Notes: generated from the letters alone by a model not told the origin. 64,000 nt of DNA from WJKG01 sp964627305 (GCA_964627305.1 CAZVHP010000001.1:62001-126000), one strand, 5' to 3'. Counted from the stretch's first letter, positions 51,670 through 60,805 are shown. Numbers and translations: made by a program.

Positions 51670-53241
51670 TCAGCAGGCCTGGTGGGCGGGGCGGAGGAGG
51701 TCGTTGACAGTCTTGACCGGGTTGAAGGTGGCCGCGGGTACCTCGACAAAGACGGTGTTCCAGTGGGCCATGGAGCCATTCCACAGACCGGGCAGTTCCA
51801 GCGCTTTGAGGTCGCGTCCGTCCCTGGATTTGTTGGCAATCAGGGCGGTGTCGGGGTCGACAAAGCGGGATAGGTCGTAATTGGTGCCGTCGCGATCGCG
51901 GAGTGAGCAGACGATATCGACCGGGTTGAAGTGAGTCGCGCTTTCGAAGATTTGCTGCTGGTGGCGGTTGTGTGGGTCGACCTGGGCGCTTTCGACAATC
52001 TGCAGCGAGGTGGCGCCACCGGTTTGACGCACCCAGAAAGGACCGCCGCCGGGTTCGCCCTCGTTGCGGACCATGCCGCAGACTCTCAGAGGGCGATTGA
52101 GGCGATCGATAAGCCAGTTGGTGCGGTCGGCAGGGGAGCGCCGGGTCCAGTCATTGGGCAGACCGGATCCGAGGGCACCGGCGAGGCGGGCGATGCTGTC
52201 GAGTTGATTGCTGTCGCATTGTCCGGTCCTGAGGTGATCGAGGGCGTCGAATAGCTTCTGTTGTGTTTCTACCAGAACGCCGGCAAGGCGCTTCTTGTGG
52301 GGGACGATCTCGGACAGTCGAGCCAGCGGGAGGACATTATCGATGTTTTTGATGAAGACGATGTCGGCATCGAGGTGCTGGAGGTTCTCGAGCAGGGCGC
52401 CATGGCCGCCCGGACGAAAGAGCACCTCGCCGTTGCTGTCGACAAAGGGGGTATTATCCGGGTTGACGGCAATGGTGTCGGTGTGAGGGTGCTGCTCGGA
52501 GAGCGTGACCACAACAGTGGTGCCCTTGTCGGCGAGGGCATCAGCTTCGCGGGCGAGGTGCTTGTCGATAGCCTCGCGGTGTCGGGCGGGAACGGTGAAA
52601 TGGACGCGGGCGGTGTTGCTGCGGTCAGTGGTGTAGGCGGCGGTTTCGGCGAGCTGCTCCTGGAAGGCGGTGCGGGCGTTGCCATGGCGATCTGTGTGAA
52701 AGAGGATCATCCCCTTGGGCAGGTCGGCGTAATTGAGGCCCTCGGGGCCGAGTACGAACTCAAGTATGTGTTGCCAGTGACCGTCGCGGTGCAGCGCTGC
52801 GATATCGGCACCGTGCCTGCTGGCCGAGGTGCACAAAACGTCATAGAAGGCGAAGCGATTCAGGTTATTGAAGAACGTGAGCGCAAAGGCGGCATCGGTA
52901 TTGCCGTTGGCGGCAGCGTCTTCGATATCGGAGCGGGTTGTCAGGTGGTTGTCGCGGGCGACAGCCTGTAATTGCCTGAACATACGACTGGCAGCCCCGG
53001 AGGCGGGGACGAAGCGGATCATGCGGCCCTCAGCGGCGGCCCGGTCGTGGAGTTTCTCGTAGCCGGCAGACTCCTGTTCGCCGAGCGTGGTGATACCGTC
53101 GCCTATGGTGGCGGGGCGGTCGAGTTCGATATATGGAACACCGCGTTTGAAGGTGTCAAGCTGAGCGCGCAACTCGTTCTCGGTGATGCCCCGGCGGCGA
53201 GCTATGTGGGCGAGGTCGATATGTTGTGAGGGGTCGGTCAT
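51670..53241 (-). CDS. DUF4301 family protein
   Basis: This is a 523-residue cytoplasmic protein of the DUF4301 family. The N-terminus RRRGITENELRAQLDTFKRGVPY and the region MIRFVPASGAASRMFR are family features; PASGAASRMF resembles a nucleotide- or sugar-phosphate-binding loop. Later FRPGGHGALLENLQHLDADIVFIKNIDNV looks like a nucleotidyltransferase-type core (GHGALLENL). The biochemical function is not established. The gene is transcribed alone on the minus strand and converges with the cytochrome block; no clear terminator separates them. Confidence 0.82.
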   Translation of the reverse strand: MTDPSQHIDLAHIARRRGITENELRAQLDTFKRGVPYIELDRPATIGDGITTLGEQESAGYEKLHDRAAAEGRMIRFVPASGAASRMFRQLQAVARDNHLTTRSDIEDAAANGNTDAAFALTFFNNLNRFAFYDVLCTSASRHGADIAALHRDGHWQHILEFVLGPEGLNYADLPKGMILFHTDRHGNARTAFQEQLAETAAYTTDRSNTARVHFTVPARHREAIDKHLAREADALADKGTTVVVTLSEQHPHTDTIAVNPDNTPFVDSNGEVLFRPGGHGALLENLQHLDADIVFIKNIDNVLPLARLSEIVPHKKRLAGVLVETQQKLFDALDHLRTGQCDSNQLDSIARLAGALGSGLPNDWTRRSPADRTNWLIDRLNRPLRVCGMVRNEGEPGGGPFWVRQTGGATSLQIVESAQVDPHNRHQQQIFESATHFNPVDIVCSLRDRDGTNYDLSRFVDPDTALIANKSRDGRDLKALELPGLWNGSMAHWNTVFVEVPAATFNPVKTVNDLLRPAHQAC

Positions 53242-53387
53242 GGCTTACTGCTGCGGGCACCTCCGGTTGACATGGTCGACACTCCTGCTTGCGTATGGCA
53301 CCACGTTGTGTGCGGGCACGTGGTGTCGGTGCCTTTGGTCTCTGCCGGGGCGCGGTATGGACGCGCTCACGACTGGTGACAACGTGT

Positions 53388-53870
53388 TTACCAGCGATCC
53401 TGCAGGCTGCGGAAGCGGGCATCGGAGACGATGACGCGCATGAGGGCCACGACGTGGTCCTTTTCGGCATCGATGATGGCCTGGAGTTTGTCGCTTTTGC
53501 CCATAATATCCCGCAGGGCTTCGTAATATTGCAGGGTTGCCTTTTCGAAGTTCAGGGCCTTGCCGAGAGCTTCCTCGGCGGATTCGATTTTCGACAGGTT
53601 GCCCTCGTTGAAGTATTTCGAGAACGCAGTGGCCTGCAGAAACTGCTGGGCCGGGCTGTCGCTGTCGACGGCAGGCTGTCCGGGAGCATCATCGAGCAGG
53701 GCACGGAACTGAGCCTCGTGCACCTTTTCGTCCTTGCTCAGGCGTTCGAAAATGCGGGCGAGTTCGGTGTCCTCAGCGTACTGCTGAGACAGTTTGCTGT
53801 AGAAGTCGGCACCGATCTTCTCGGTGTTGATAGCCATTTCGACGGCCCGGCGTACGGTCAGCCCTTCCAT
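53388..53870 (-). CDS. Ferritin-like (rubrerythrin-type) protein
   Basis: This is a 160-residue four-helix protein. Conserved Glu and His residues appear in each half (AVEMAINTEKIGADFYSKL, EKVHEAQFRALL, then NFEKATLQYYEALRDI and AEKDHVVALMR), as expected for a di-iron ferritin-like site. It lacks the rubredoxin CxxC tail of true rubrerythrin. The role is probably in peroxide or iron handling. I start at ATG 53870, which has AGGAGG 6 bases before; an upstream start (53903) would place that site inside the gene. Confidence 0.82.
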   Translation of the reverse strand: MEGLTVRRAVEMAINTEKIGADFYSKLSQQYAEDTELARIFERLSKDEKVHEAQFRALLDDAPGQPAVDSDSPAQQFLQATAFSKYFNEGNLSKIESAEEALGKALNFEKATLQYYEALRDIMGKSDKLQAIIDAEKDHVVALMRVIVSDARFRSLQDRW

Positions 53871-54045
53871 AGTATGCCTCCTGAAAGCGGCTTGGGTGTT
53901 CACGTTGCCATTGTGTGGTGCGTATCCTGTCGATACGCCAATCTACCTTACAGTCAGGAACAAGTCAACCGGGCGTGTGGTTCGGCGGTAAATTGTGGGT
54001 GACATCGGCGCTTTGCTCGTTAGCTTATGGCAGGAAAGGAGTCGC

Positions 54046-55029
54046 ATGACTGAATCAGATGAGCGAGCGAACGCGTACTGGCGGGTGGTGGCCGGTTGGT
54101 CGGCGGTGGGGATCAGCACCCTGATGGCGGGATTCTGGGCGTTCTGGGGGATAATCGAGAATTTCCATGAAGGCTGGTGGCAGCGATCGTTGCTGGAAAA
54201 CGTGGCGATGATGCTGGTGCAGTATCTGGGGGCAGCGCTGGTGTTCATGACCTTGGGTGTAATCGCTATCAGGTGGGGCGTGGTCGGCGGCCTTCTGCAT
54301 GTCGCGGCTGGTGTTGCGCTTTACGTTCTGCTCTTTCACGGGGACAACGTGACGGCGCTGATGCTGATCATGATTCCGATGGCGCTGTTGGGGGCGGGGT
54401 ATGCGATTGGTGAGATTTCGAACAGGATGTGGGCGTATCGGTTGGTGGTCCTGGCGCCATTGGGGGTGATGCTGTTTTTCGGTGTGGAGCCGGCTTGGCG
54501 AGTATCGCAGCGGCAGTTCGATAATGATCCGGGAGCGCGCGTCCTGCCGGTGGGCAAGACAGGAGAATGGCTGATGTGGGCGCCGGCGGGACCGGGCTGG
54601 CCGGAGGAAGGGTGCACTTGGTTTGAGGCCAGAGAGCGCTGCGCCCGGTTGTCGCTGGATGGTTGCACGCTTGCTGACAGCGTGGTGGGAGTGTGGCGGT
54701 TGCCGACAGTGGGGGAACTGGTGCGCTCGGCGCGTCAGCACGGACAACTGGCCGGGGGGACCTATGATTCGCTCAGTGGGCGCGTGATGTACGTGTATGG
54801 GCCGGACAAGGAGTCGCCGTTGTGGAATCCGTATTCGAAAGTCATCTACTGGTGGACGGCGAGCGAGATTGATGATTCCACTGTGTACAAGTATGTCTAT
54901 GACGGGAAGATCTGGCCGGCGCGCAAGCGGTGGCAGCTTCCATACCTGGGATACCGGGCCGTGCGAGAGGTTGACTCGGCAGCCAATGCTGCGACGACAG
55001 ACGCCGTGGCAGAGACCAGCGGCCATTGA
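54046..55029 (+). CDS. Membrane protein with DUF1566-like C-terminal domain
   Basis: This protein has 327 residues. About five hydrophobic helices fill residues 15-150. A soluble domain from about 175 to 310 has the pattern of the DUF1566 (Lcl) or sulfatase-modifying-type lectin fold: CTWFEARERCARLSLDG, WRLPTVGELV, IYWWTASEID, and KRWQLPYLGYRAVRE. The start at ATG 54046 has AAAGGAG directly before; a GTG at 53995 is less likely. The function is unknown. The fusion of a multi-helix membrane module to a DUF1566-like domain is uncommon in my experience. Confidence 0.7.
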   Translation: MTESDERANAYWRVVAGWSAVGISTLMAGFWAFWGIIENFHEGWWQRSLLENVAMMLVQYLGAALVFMTLGVIAIRWGVVGGLLHVAAGVALYVLLFHGDNVTALMLIMIPMALLGAGYAIGEISNRMWAYRLVVLAPLGVMLFFGVEPAWRVSQRQFDNDPGARVLPVGKTGEWLMWAPAGPGWPEEGCTWFEARERCARLSLDGCTLADSVVGVWRLPTVGELVRSARQHGQLAGGTYDSLSGRVMYVYGPDKESPLWNPYSKVIYWWTASEIDDSTVYKYVYDGKIWPARKRWQLPYLGYRAVREVDSAANAATTDAVAETSGH

Positions 55030-55044
55030 ACAGTTGTCCCGGGG

Positions 55045-55091
55045 ACTGACGGTGGCAGCCCGGCCGGTGAGGGCCGGTCGTGACCGTCAGT
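55045..55091. terminator. Long two-part hairpin between convergent genes
   Basis: An outer perfect 9-bp stem, ACTGACGGT (55045-55053) with ACCGTCAGT (55083-55091), encloses an inner 6-bp stem CCGGCC with GGCCGG. It starts 16 bases after the membrane-protein stop and overlaps the last codons and stop of the convergent 108-residue gene. Likely a bidirectional terminator, although neither side has a strong U-tract. Confidence 0.6.
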
Positions 55092-55413
55092 TGATCATGT
55101 CTTCGGGATCGTCTGTCCGCTCGTTCCGTTTTTTGCGCAGCAGGTCTTTCTTCAATCCCTCAATGCGCGCCTTGATCCTGGTTTCACGCAGGCTGCTGTT
55201 AGGTCGCAGGGGGAACCCGAGCAGTCGTTGCATGGCGATGACCTTTTCCCGCTCGGCGGCACGTGTGCGGAACGTGAGGATGCCCGTTTCGAGTGTGGAG
55301 AGGTCTTTCTCGTGAGCTGGGAGGAAGATATCCCACAACTCAGCGGGGATACCGTTGAGCATCTGCTTGATGTTGTGGTACGATTTCAGGGCTTTGTTCA
55401 CATCGTAAGTCAT
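55087..55413 (-). CDS. Small conserved-looking protein of unknown function
   Basis: This is a 108-residue protein, helical and basic at the C-terminus (GLKKDLLRKKRNERTDD), with no membrane helix or cysteine motif. The middle reads GIPAELWDIFLPAHEKDLSTLE. I do not recognise the family. The start at 55413 has a GGTGGTGAT purine stretch 6-10 bases before. It stands alone, 214 bases downstream of the ABC permease gene in the same direction, and its 3' end is buried in the long hairpin. Confidence 0.55.
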   Translation of the reverse strand: MTYDVNKALKSYHNIKQMLNGIPAELWDIFLPAHEKDLSTLETGILTFRTRAAEREKVIAMQRLLGFPLRPNSSLRETRIKARIEGLKKDLLRKKRNERTDDPEDMIN

Positions 55414-55627
55414 ACATGATCACCACCATTCTGTCCTGTGGGCAAGGATGACCTGACCCGCCCGGTTGAGTTGAGGTCAAAGCCTTGTATAGATTAAACA
55501 ATCGGTCCGGGGGTAATGGTTCCCAAATGGGTCCATGTACAACTTTTTCACAGGGGGACAATGTCCCTCTTTAGCAATGAATGGCAGTGAGCAGGTGAGT
55601 GTAAGTCGCTGTCAGGGAGACAGATAA

Positions 55628-56947
55628 TCACCTGTCACGCCGGGCGAGGATCATGGTACCGATGATGAATCCGACCAGCCCGACAGCGCAAAGAATGAAC
55701 ACTGGTTGCAGCATGTCGGCGGGAGCGAAGCCGCGCCAGATGGCGCCCTCGATAGCCAGCACACTCCATTTGACGGGGCTGAAGCTGCCGATAGCGAGCA
55801 TCCAGCTCGGCATCATCACGACGGGTACCATACCGCCGCCGGCCATGGCCATGATCAGGAAGATTGCCCAGCCGGCCCCGCCGACGGCCTGTTCGGTGCG
55901 CCCGATGACGCTGACGAACATCATGATGCCGACAAAGCAGAAGGAACTGGCCAGGATGGCCACAAGAAGCAGCCACGGATCGCCGAGCCGAACGCCGAAA
56001 ATGAAATGGCCGAGCAGCATGAGGATCGAGAGTGTGACGAGGCACGCGGCAAAGCAGGCCAGTCCTTTGCCTCCCAGAATCTGCCAGCGCCGAATGGGGG
56101 CCAGTCGCAATCGCAGGTAGGTGCCCCGGGTGCGCTCGGTCACTATGGACAATGAGAAGGCAGCGGCGCAGCCGATGAGTGCCCATTGAATACCCTGGGG
56201 AAACGTGATTTCGAACATTGAGCGCGGGTGGTTGGTCTTACGGGCGACATCGACGAACTCGATGTTGGTACCGCCGAAGGGGGAGAAATCCTGTGCTGAG
56301 GTCGCAGATGAGTCGCCGGAGGCCGTATCTGCGGTTGCCGCCGAGTCGGCGCGTTGAACCTGGGAGAGGAAATGATCAAGGCTGCCCAGCAGATCACCAA
56401 GGAGGCGGCGATCCTGTGTGTTCATGTCGGCCGTATCGAGACTGCTCAGTTGTTCTGAAAGGGCCTTTCGTGAGCCGCTGACATCCGTCATCTGTTGCTG
56501 CAGGCGCATGAAGTACGCCTGGTTGACCAGTCCCTGAAGGTAGCCCCTTTCGGCCTTGCGGGAGGGGTCGATGCCTACCTGGATGGTCGGTCGGGCTTCA
56601 CCGGCGAACATGCTGTAGATGTTGCCATCGGAGGAGTCGACGTAGTGTACGTAGGCGGTGTATCGGCCTTTCATCACCTGTTCACGGGCGGAATCGAGTG
56701 AGAAGACGGGGAGGATGTCGAGCACTTCGGCTTTGGACAGTTCTGCCAGGAAGCCCTGGACGGACTGTTCATTGCCTTCACCGATGAAGGCGATCTTCAT
56801 GGAACCGGCGCCACCGCTGCCGCCGCCGAAAATGGAACCGAACATGAGGGCCATCACCAGCGGGAACCCGGCGACCCAGAAGAGCCCGAACTTGTCGCGC
56901 AGCAGGAGCAGCAGGTCCTTGGCGGCGAGTGTGATCATGGCACCCAT
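55628..56947 (-). CDS. ABC-2 type transporter permease
   Basis: This is a 439-residue inner-membrane protein of the ABC-2 export class (ABC2_membrane_3 architecture): one N-terminal helix (about 20-42), a large external domain of about 200 residues (50-255), then five or six helices to the end, with a MVPVVMMPSWMLAIGSFSPVKW segment typical of the class. It pairs with the ATPase encoded just upstream; the ATPase stop and this start share one base (TGATG). The substrate is unknown; a drug, lipid or sodium-type exporter is typical. A second in-frame ATG 9 bases on is an alternative start. Confidence 0.85.
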   Translation of the reverse strand: MGAMITLAAKDLLLLLRDKFGLFWVAGFPLVMALMFGSIFGGGSGGAGSMKIAFIGEGNEQSVQGFLAELSKAEVLDILPVFSLDSAREQVMKGRYTAYVHYVDSSDGNIYSMFAGEARPTIQVGIDPSRKAERGYLQGLVNQAYFMRLQQQMTDVSGSRKALSEQLSSLDTADMNTQDRRLLGDLLGSLDHFLSQVQRADSAATADTASGDSSATSAQDFSPFGGTNIEFVDVARKTNHPRSMFEITFPQGIQWALIGCAAAFSLSIVTERTRGTYLRLRLAPIRRWQILGGKGLACFAACLVTLSILMLLGHFIFGVRLGDPWLLLVAILASSFCFVGIMMFVSVIGRTEQAVGGAGWAIFLIMAMAGGGMVPVVMMPSWMLAIGSFSPVKWSVLAIEGAIWRGFAPADMLQPVFILCAVGLVGFIIGTMILARRDR

Positions 56948-57840
56948 CAGTCGCGAAGCCTCCTTCCGGTGAGGTTGAGGAATACGGATTCCAGGTCAGG
57001 TCGGTCGATCTTCAGGGAAGTGAATTTCAGGCCGTCATTGGTCAGGCGGGCCACATCCTCAATGGGGTGGTCGCTTTCAAGTCGCCATTGTGTCTGATCG
57101 GTGAGTGTGCCGGGAAGGTTGGTTTCCCGCGATGGCGGTTCCACGAGAATGCCGGTGATGACGGACTTGCCGCCGTGGTGTCCGATGAGGTCATCGACAG
57201 TGCCGATATCGAGAATGCGGCCGTGGTCGACGATGGCGACGCGGTTGCACAGCCGCTGGGCTTCTTCCATGTAGTGGGTGGTGTAGATAATGGTCCGGGA
57301 ATCGACCTTGAGTTCTTCGATCTTGTCGAAGATCAGGTTGCGTGACTGGGGGTCGACACCGACGGTCGGTTCATCGAACAGGAGGATAGAGGGATCGTGG
57401 ACCATTGAGCAGGCCATGTTGAGTCGGCGTTTCATGCCGCCAGAGTACTCGGCGGCCTTGCTCTTGCGGCGGTCGGTCAGGCCGACCAGATCGAGGACAA
57501 ACTCGGTTCGCTCTTTGAGTCGGGATCCTGAGAGCCCGAACAGCTTGCCGAAGAAGCGTATGTTTTCCTCGGCAGTGAGTTCTTCGTAGATGGCGAGCGC
57601 CTGAGGGGTGGTGCCGATGCGCCTGCGGACGTCCGGCCGGGTGGGGTCCGGCTGTCCGTCTATGGCGACGCTGCCGGAGTCGGGTCTGAGGGCGCCGACG
57701 AGCATCATGATAGTAGTCGTTTTGCCGGCGCCGTTGGGGCCAAGCAGTCCGAACACCTCGCCTTTGGCAATCTCGAATGAGATCCTATCGACGGCAGTGA
57801 TGTTCCCAAATGTCTTTTTCAGTTCTCTGACTGATATCAT
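56947..57840 (-). CDS. ABC transporter ATP-binding protein
   Basis: This is a 297-residue ATPase of an ABC-2 exporter. The Walker A GPNGAGKTT is at about 37-45, the Q-loop region near TPQALAIYEELTAEENI, the signature AEYSGGMKRRLNMA at about 134-147, Walker B ILLFDEPTVGVDPQ at about 153-166 and the H-loop TTHYMEEAQ. A C-terminal extension follows (about 215-297). The start is ATG 57840 (MISVRELKKTFG); a longer frame to 57915 lacks any sensible start. It is coupled to the permease gene. Confidence 0.93.
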   Translation of the reverse strand: MISVRELKKTFGNITAVDRISFEIAKGEVFGLLGPNGAGKTTTIMMLVGALRPDSGSVAIDGQPDPTRPDVRRRIGTTPQALAIYEELTAEENIRFFGKLFGLSGSRLKERTEFVLDLVGLTDRRKSKAAEYSGGMKRRLNMACSMVHDPSILLFDEPTVGVDPQSRNLIFDKIEELKVDSRTIIYTTHYMEEAQRLCNRVAIVDHGRILDIGTVDDLIGHHGGKSVITGILVEPPSRETNLPGTLTDQTQWRLESDHPIEDVARLTNDGLKFTSLKIDRPDLESVFLNLTGRRLRD

Positions 57841-57903
57841 GCAGTGGTCACCCGTGCGTTCGTGGTCAGGTGCGAAAGGTTGAGCTACTCTACCACAACC
57901 GTT

Positions 57904-57927
57904 GGCCAATGGCAAGAACCATTGGTT
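57904..57927 (-). other. Hairpin between the YbjQ gene and the ABC operon
   Basis: CCAATGG (57906-57912) pairs with CCATTGG (57919-57925) around a 6-base loop, extended by two G-T pairs. It follows the YbjQ gene in the minus direction without a U-tract. It may act as a 3'-end structure or lie in the ABC operon leader. Confidence 0.35.
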
Positions 57928-57970
57928 GTTGACAGGCCAGCAACAGCAGAACTAACAAGGCGCTAACAAA

Positions 57971-58306
57971 TCATTCCTCGAAGCGCACGGCGGTGCCGCT
58001 GGCGGTGACCATGAGCATATTGCCGCTGCCGACGCTGATGGATTCGTAGTCGAGGTCAACGGCAATGACGGCGTTGGCGCCCAACTGCCGGGCAATGGCG
58101 CACATTTCGTCGACGGCGGTCTGTTTGGCCTTGCGCAGTTCGCCCTCATAGGCAGCGGAGCGTCCGCCGACAATGTCGCGAATGCTGGCGAACAGGTCCT
58201 TGAAGATGTTGGCGCCGAGGATGGCCTCACCGGACACAAGTCCGTAGTAGTCGGTGATGTGGTGCCCCTCGATATTGGGGGTGGTTGTGACGAGCATGGG
58301 AAACAT
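57971..58306 (-). CDS. YbjQ/UPF0145 family protein
   Basis: This is a 111-residue protein of the YbjQ (DUF74, heavy-metal-binding-like) family. The conserved regions are VTTTPNIEGHHITDYYGLVSGEAILGANIFKD, the DIVGGRSAAYEGELRKAK core and LGANAVIAVDLDYESI. Members form ring-shaped pentamers; their function remains unsettled. The annotated start is at 58306; a second ATG nine bases later is possible. It lies between the YCII/AHSA1 fusion and the ABC exporter on the minus strand. Confidence 0.9.
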   Translation of the reverse strand: MFPMLVTTTPNIEGHHITDYYGLVSGEAILGANIFKDLFASIRDIVGGRSAAYEGELRKAKQTAVDEMCAIARQLGANAVIAVDLDYESISVGSGNMLMVTASGTAVRFEE

Positions 58307-58333
58307 TCCTTATGACAGCGTTAGGTATCGGTC

Positions 58334-59260
58334 TCAGTTATCATCACTTTCGACGAATTTTTTGAATGCGGAGAGCACGCCGCTCCAGGCTCGATCGAAG
58401 TAGTCATACACCTGGTTCCACTGTTCACCCCGGCCCCAGCCGAGGTGGTTGAGCACTACCCTTATCTGGCCGGGTCCGAATTCCTCGAAGGTGAGCACGA
58501 CGATGGTCCGTTTGTCTCGCAGTTCGCCGAACTGCGGCGGGGCGTTCCATTCGAACGAGAGCATTGATTGCGGCAGGAAACTCAGCACGTGGCAACCCTC
58601 GGATCCACGCTGTCCCTTCGGGCCGGTGGGCACGATGATCAACTCGTAGCGGCCGCCGGGGCGCAGCTCGATGATGGCATCAGGGACGAAGAAGCTGGTG
58701 ACACCATCGGCAGTAGTCCAGGCATGCCAGGCCTTGTCCAGAGTGGTCTGAGCGATGATCTCTTTGGTGAGGATGCGAGCGGATGGCCTGGTGACATAGC
58801 GATCGGAAGGGTAATGTTCGCTCATCAGGCTGACGTGCATGGGGTGCATCTCGTAGGTGTGTACGCCGGCGAGAACCGACGGCTCGGAATCCATGATCTC
58901 CCGCGCCAGCTCTTCGTTTTCGGTATGAAGGATGACCATGCCGAAGACGGGATCGAGACAGGGGCCCGCCAGCAGAACCTTGCCCTCGGCCGTGAGTTGT
59001 TTCAGATAGTCGAAGTGCTCCTGCATGACCTGCTGTTCGATGTCATTCATGTTGTGCGGCCAGCCCTCGCGCGTGCCGATCAGTTTCACGAAGAAGTGGT
59101 GTGTATCGGTCATGGCGGTGTCGGTTGTTCCTTTGGTTTCGGCCGCATGCGGCCCGGTCGCGACGATGGGCGGCATCAGCAACCCCGCAATCATACAAAG
59201 CAATACGCGCCAATGCCTGCCGGTATGCATATTTCTGTGCGAGAGAGTCCTTTTTTTCAC
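58334..59260 (-). CDS. Exported fusion of a YCII-like domain and an AHSA1/SRPBCC domain
   Basis: This protein has 308 residues. A signal-peptide-like helix lies at about residues 16-40 (WRVLLCMIAGLLMPPIVATG). A YCII-like domain follows (about 55-145, HHFFVKLIGTREGWP, with AGPCLDPVFGMVIL). The C-terminal AHSA1-type SRPBCC domain (about 160-300) contains TLDKAWHAWTTADGVTSFF, ELRPGGRYELIIVP and VVLTFEEFGPGQIRVVLNHLGW. The start is GTG 59260, chosen because AGGA lies 10 bases ahead. Both modules are normally cytoplasmic, so the secretion signal and fusion are unusual. The 3' end is followed 28 bases later by the YbjQ gene. Confidence 0.75.
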   Translation of the reverse strand: MKKRTLSHRNMHTGRHWRVLLCMIAGLLMPPIVATGPHAAETKGTTDTAMTDTHHFFVKLIGTREGWPHNMNDIEQQVMQEHFDYLKQLTAEGKVLLAGPCLDPVFGMVILHTENEELAREIMDSEPSVLAGVHTYEMHPMHVSLMSEHYPSDRYVTRPSARILTKEIIAQTTLDKAWHAWTTADGVTSFFVPDAIIELRPGGRYELIIVPTGPKGQRGSEGCHVLSFLPQSMLSFEWNAPPQFGELRDKRTIVVLTFEEFGPGQIRVVLNHLGWGRGEQWNQVYDYFDRAWSGVLSAFKKFVESDDN

Positions 59261-59573
59261 GTTTGATTGCTCCTGTGAATGGTTATCCACGTGTAGGGGT
59301 CAAGGTAAGTGGGCGGCTGGTGCGAGGTCAAGTTTCAGATTTGGAGGATTTCCGGGGTGGTGTTGACGGACGGGTGAGGAGAGCTGGTGGTGGGTCGTTC
59401 TTGTGACAGCGATATCCGCAGAAGGGGTGAGAGAATGTGATTGCCGAACGAACGTGGATATAGTATACTCACGAAGTGCTGTTTGTGCCGACCGGAACGA
59501 CCAGCCATGCGGAGCGAGCGCAGCACGTTTCGAGGCTTTGAGACAATTCACCAGACAGGGAGATACCAGTATT

Positions 59574-60185
59574 ATGAAGCAGACAGTTTTGGCTCTGGGG
59601 GCCGTATTGGTAATTGGGGCCGCAGCAGCCCTGGCGCAGGATCAGGTTCAGCAACCGACCGATGAGATGATGGCCGAGTTTGTGGAGATGGCCCGTCCGG
59701 GGCCGGAGCACGAGCGTCTGGCCGGCTATGCGGGTAAATGGAGCGCTACAACGCTCTTCTGGATAGCGCCCGGGGGCGATACAATGACCATTGATGGGAC
59801 TCAGACCAATGAGATGGTTCTGGGGGGACGTTTCCTGATGAGCAACGGAAAGACCAGCGGGGGGATAGTGGTCGGGGAGAGCCTGACGCTGTTGGGATTT
59901 GATCGCCGTTTGGGGGAGTATACGATGGTCACCTTCGATACTTGGGGGACCTATTACATCACCGCCAGGGGAAAGCACGATCCGGAGACGGACGTGATAA
60001 CGCTGAGCGGAGAGGATTTTGACCCGTTGATGAATTTCACACAGGAGTACTACTTCCGGATCAGGTTTGTTGATGAGGATACATATACAGAGGAGTTGTT
60101 CTTCACGGACTCGGTCATGACGCAGGGTCTGGGAGAGTTTCGGATGTCGGAGACAACGTACACGCGGGTCACTGAGGACAGGTAA
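59574..60185 (+). CDS. Secreted DUF1579 family protein (first of a tandem pair)
   Basis: This protein has 203 residues. The signal peptide covers about 1-22 (MKQTVLALGAVLVIGAAAALA). The remainder is a DUF1579 (lipocalin-like) domain: HERLAGYAGKWSATTLFW, TNEMVLGGRFLMSN, LLGFDRRLGEYTMVTFDTWG and the closing MSETTYTRV. The family is widespread and functionally uncharacterised. The ATG at 59574 has GGGAG about 10 bases upstream; an upstream frame to 59403 lacks one. A related gene follows 69 bases later. The spread of hydrophobic residues suits a beta-barrel in the periplasm. Confidence 0.82.
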   Translation: MKQTVLALGAVLVIGAAAALAQDQVQQPTDEMMAEFVEMARPGPEHERLAGYAGKWSATTLFWIAPGGDTMTIDGTQTNEMVLGGRFLMSNGKTSGGIVVGESLTLLGFDRRLGEYTMVTFDTWGTYYITARGKHDPETDVITLSGEDFDPLMNFTQEYYFRIRFVDEDTYTEELFFTDSVMTQGLGEFRMSETTYTRVTEDR

Positions 60186-60254
60186 TGCCTGTGACTGCTT
60201 GTGTCCGGGTGTGTGCGTGATACACCTACGAGTGTGGTAAAGGAGGAGACGACT

Positions 60255-60805
60255 ATGAAGTTCATCGTGACTGCGTTTTTGGTTCTGGCCCTGGCGGCGG
60301 GCGTTGCCGCGCAGGATGAGCAATCCATGCCTGAGATGGGCGCTCCGGCCGAGATGGAACATGCCCGGTATCTTGCGGGCGAATGGCGCGTGGCTATGCA
60401 GTCGCGCTGGGATCCCGCACAGGCCGATTGGATGGAATCCGAGGGACAGTGTACGTACGAGAAAGTGCTGGATGGATGCGCTATGGAGTTCGTATACACC
60501 GGCTCAGCGATGGGAATGCCCTTCTTGGCAAGGGGCTGATGAGTTATGATCGCGAGACAGGCCAGTGGCAGACCTCGTGGATCGACAATATGGCCGCCCG
60601 GCAGGTTCTGTACACCGGGCATATGAGTGGTGACAGCGCGGTTGTGACAGGTCAGGATATGTGGGAAGGAATAATGGTCTATGAAGCGCGGATCACCACA
60701 GTGAAGCTCACTGATGACAAGTTCGAGTGGTATTTCGACATGTCGACAGACGGGGGAGAGAGCTGGTGGACATCGGGCAAGGCGGTCTATACGCGGGTGA
60801 AGTAG
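60255..60805 (+). pseudogene. Second DUF1579-like gene, broken by a frameshift
   Basis: The start is ATG 60255 with GGAGGAG before it and a clear signal peptide (MKFIVTAFLVLALAAGVAA). The frame reads MEHARYLAGEWRV and then GSAMGMPFLARG and stops at 60539. The expected continuation GLMSYDRETGQWQTSWID, which fits DUF1579, runs in the next frame to 60805 (ending TSGKAVYTRVK). A single missing G near 60522-60532 would restore the gene. Whether it is a real frameshift, a programmed event or an assembly error cannot be told. The two halves together would encode about 183 residues. Confidence 0.75.
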
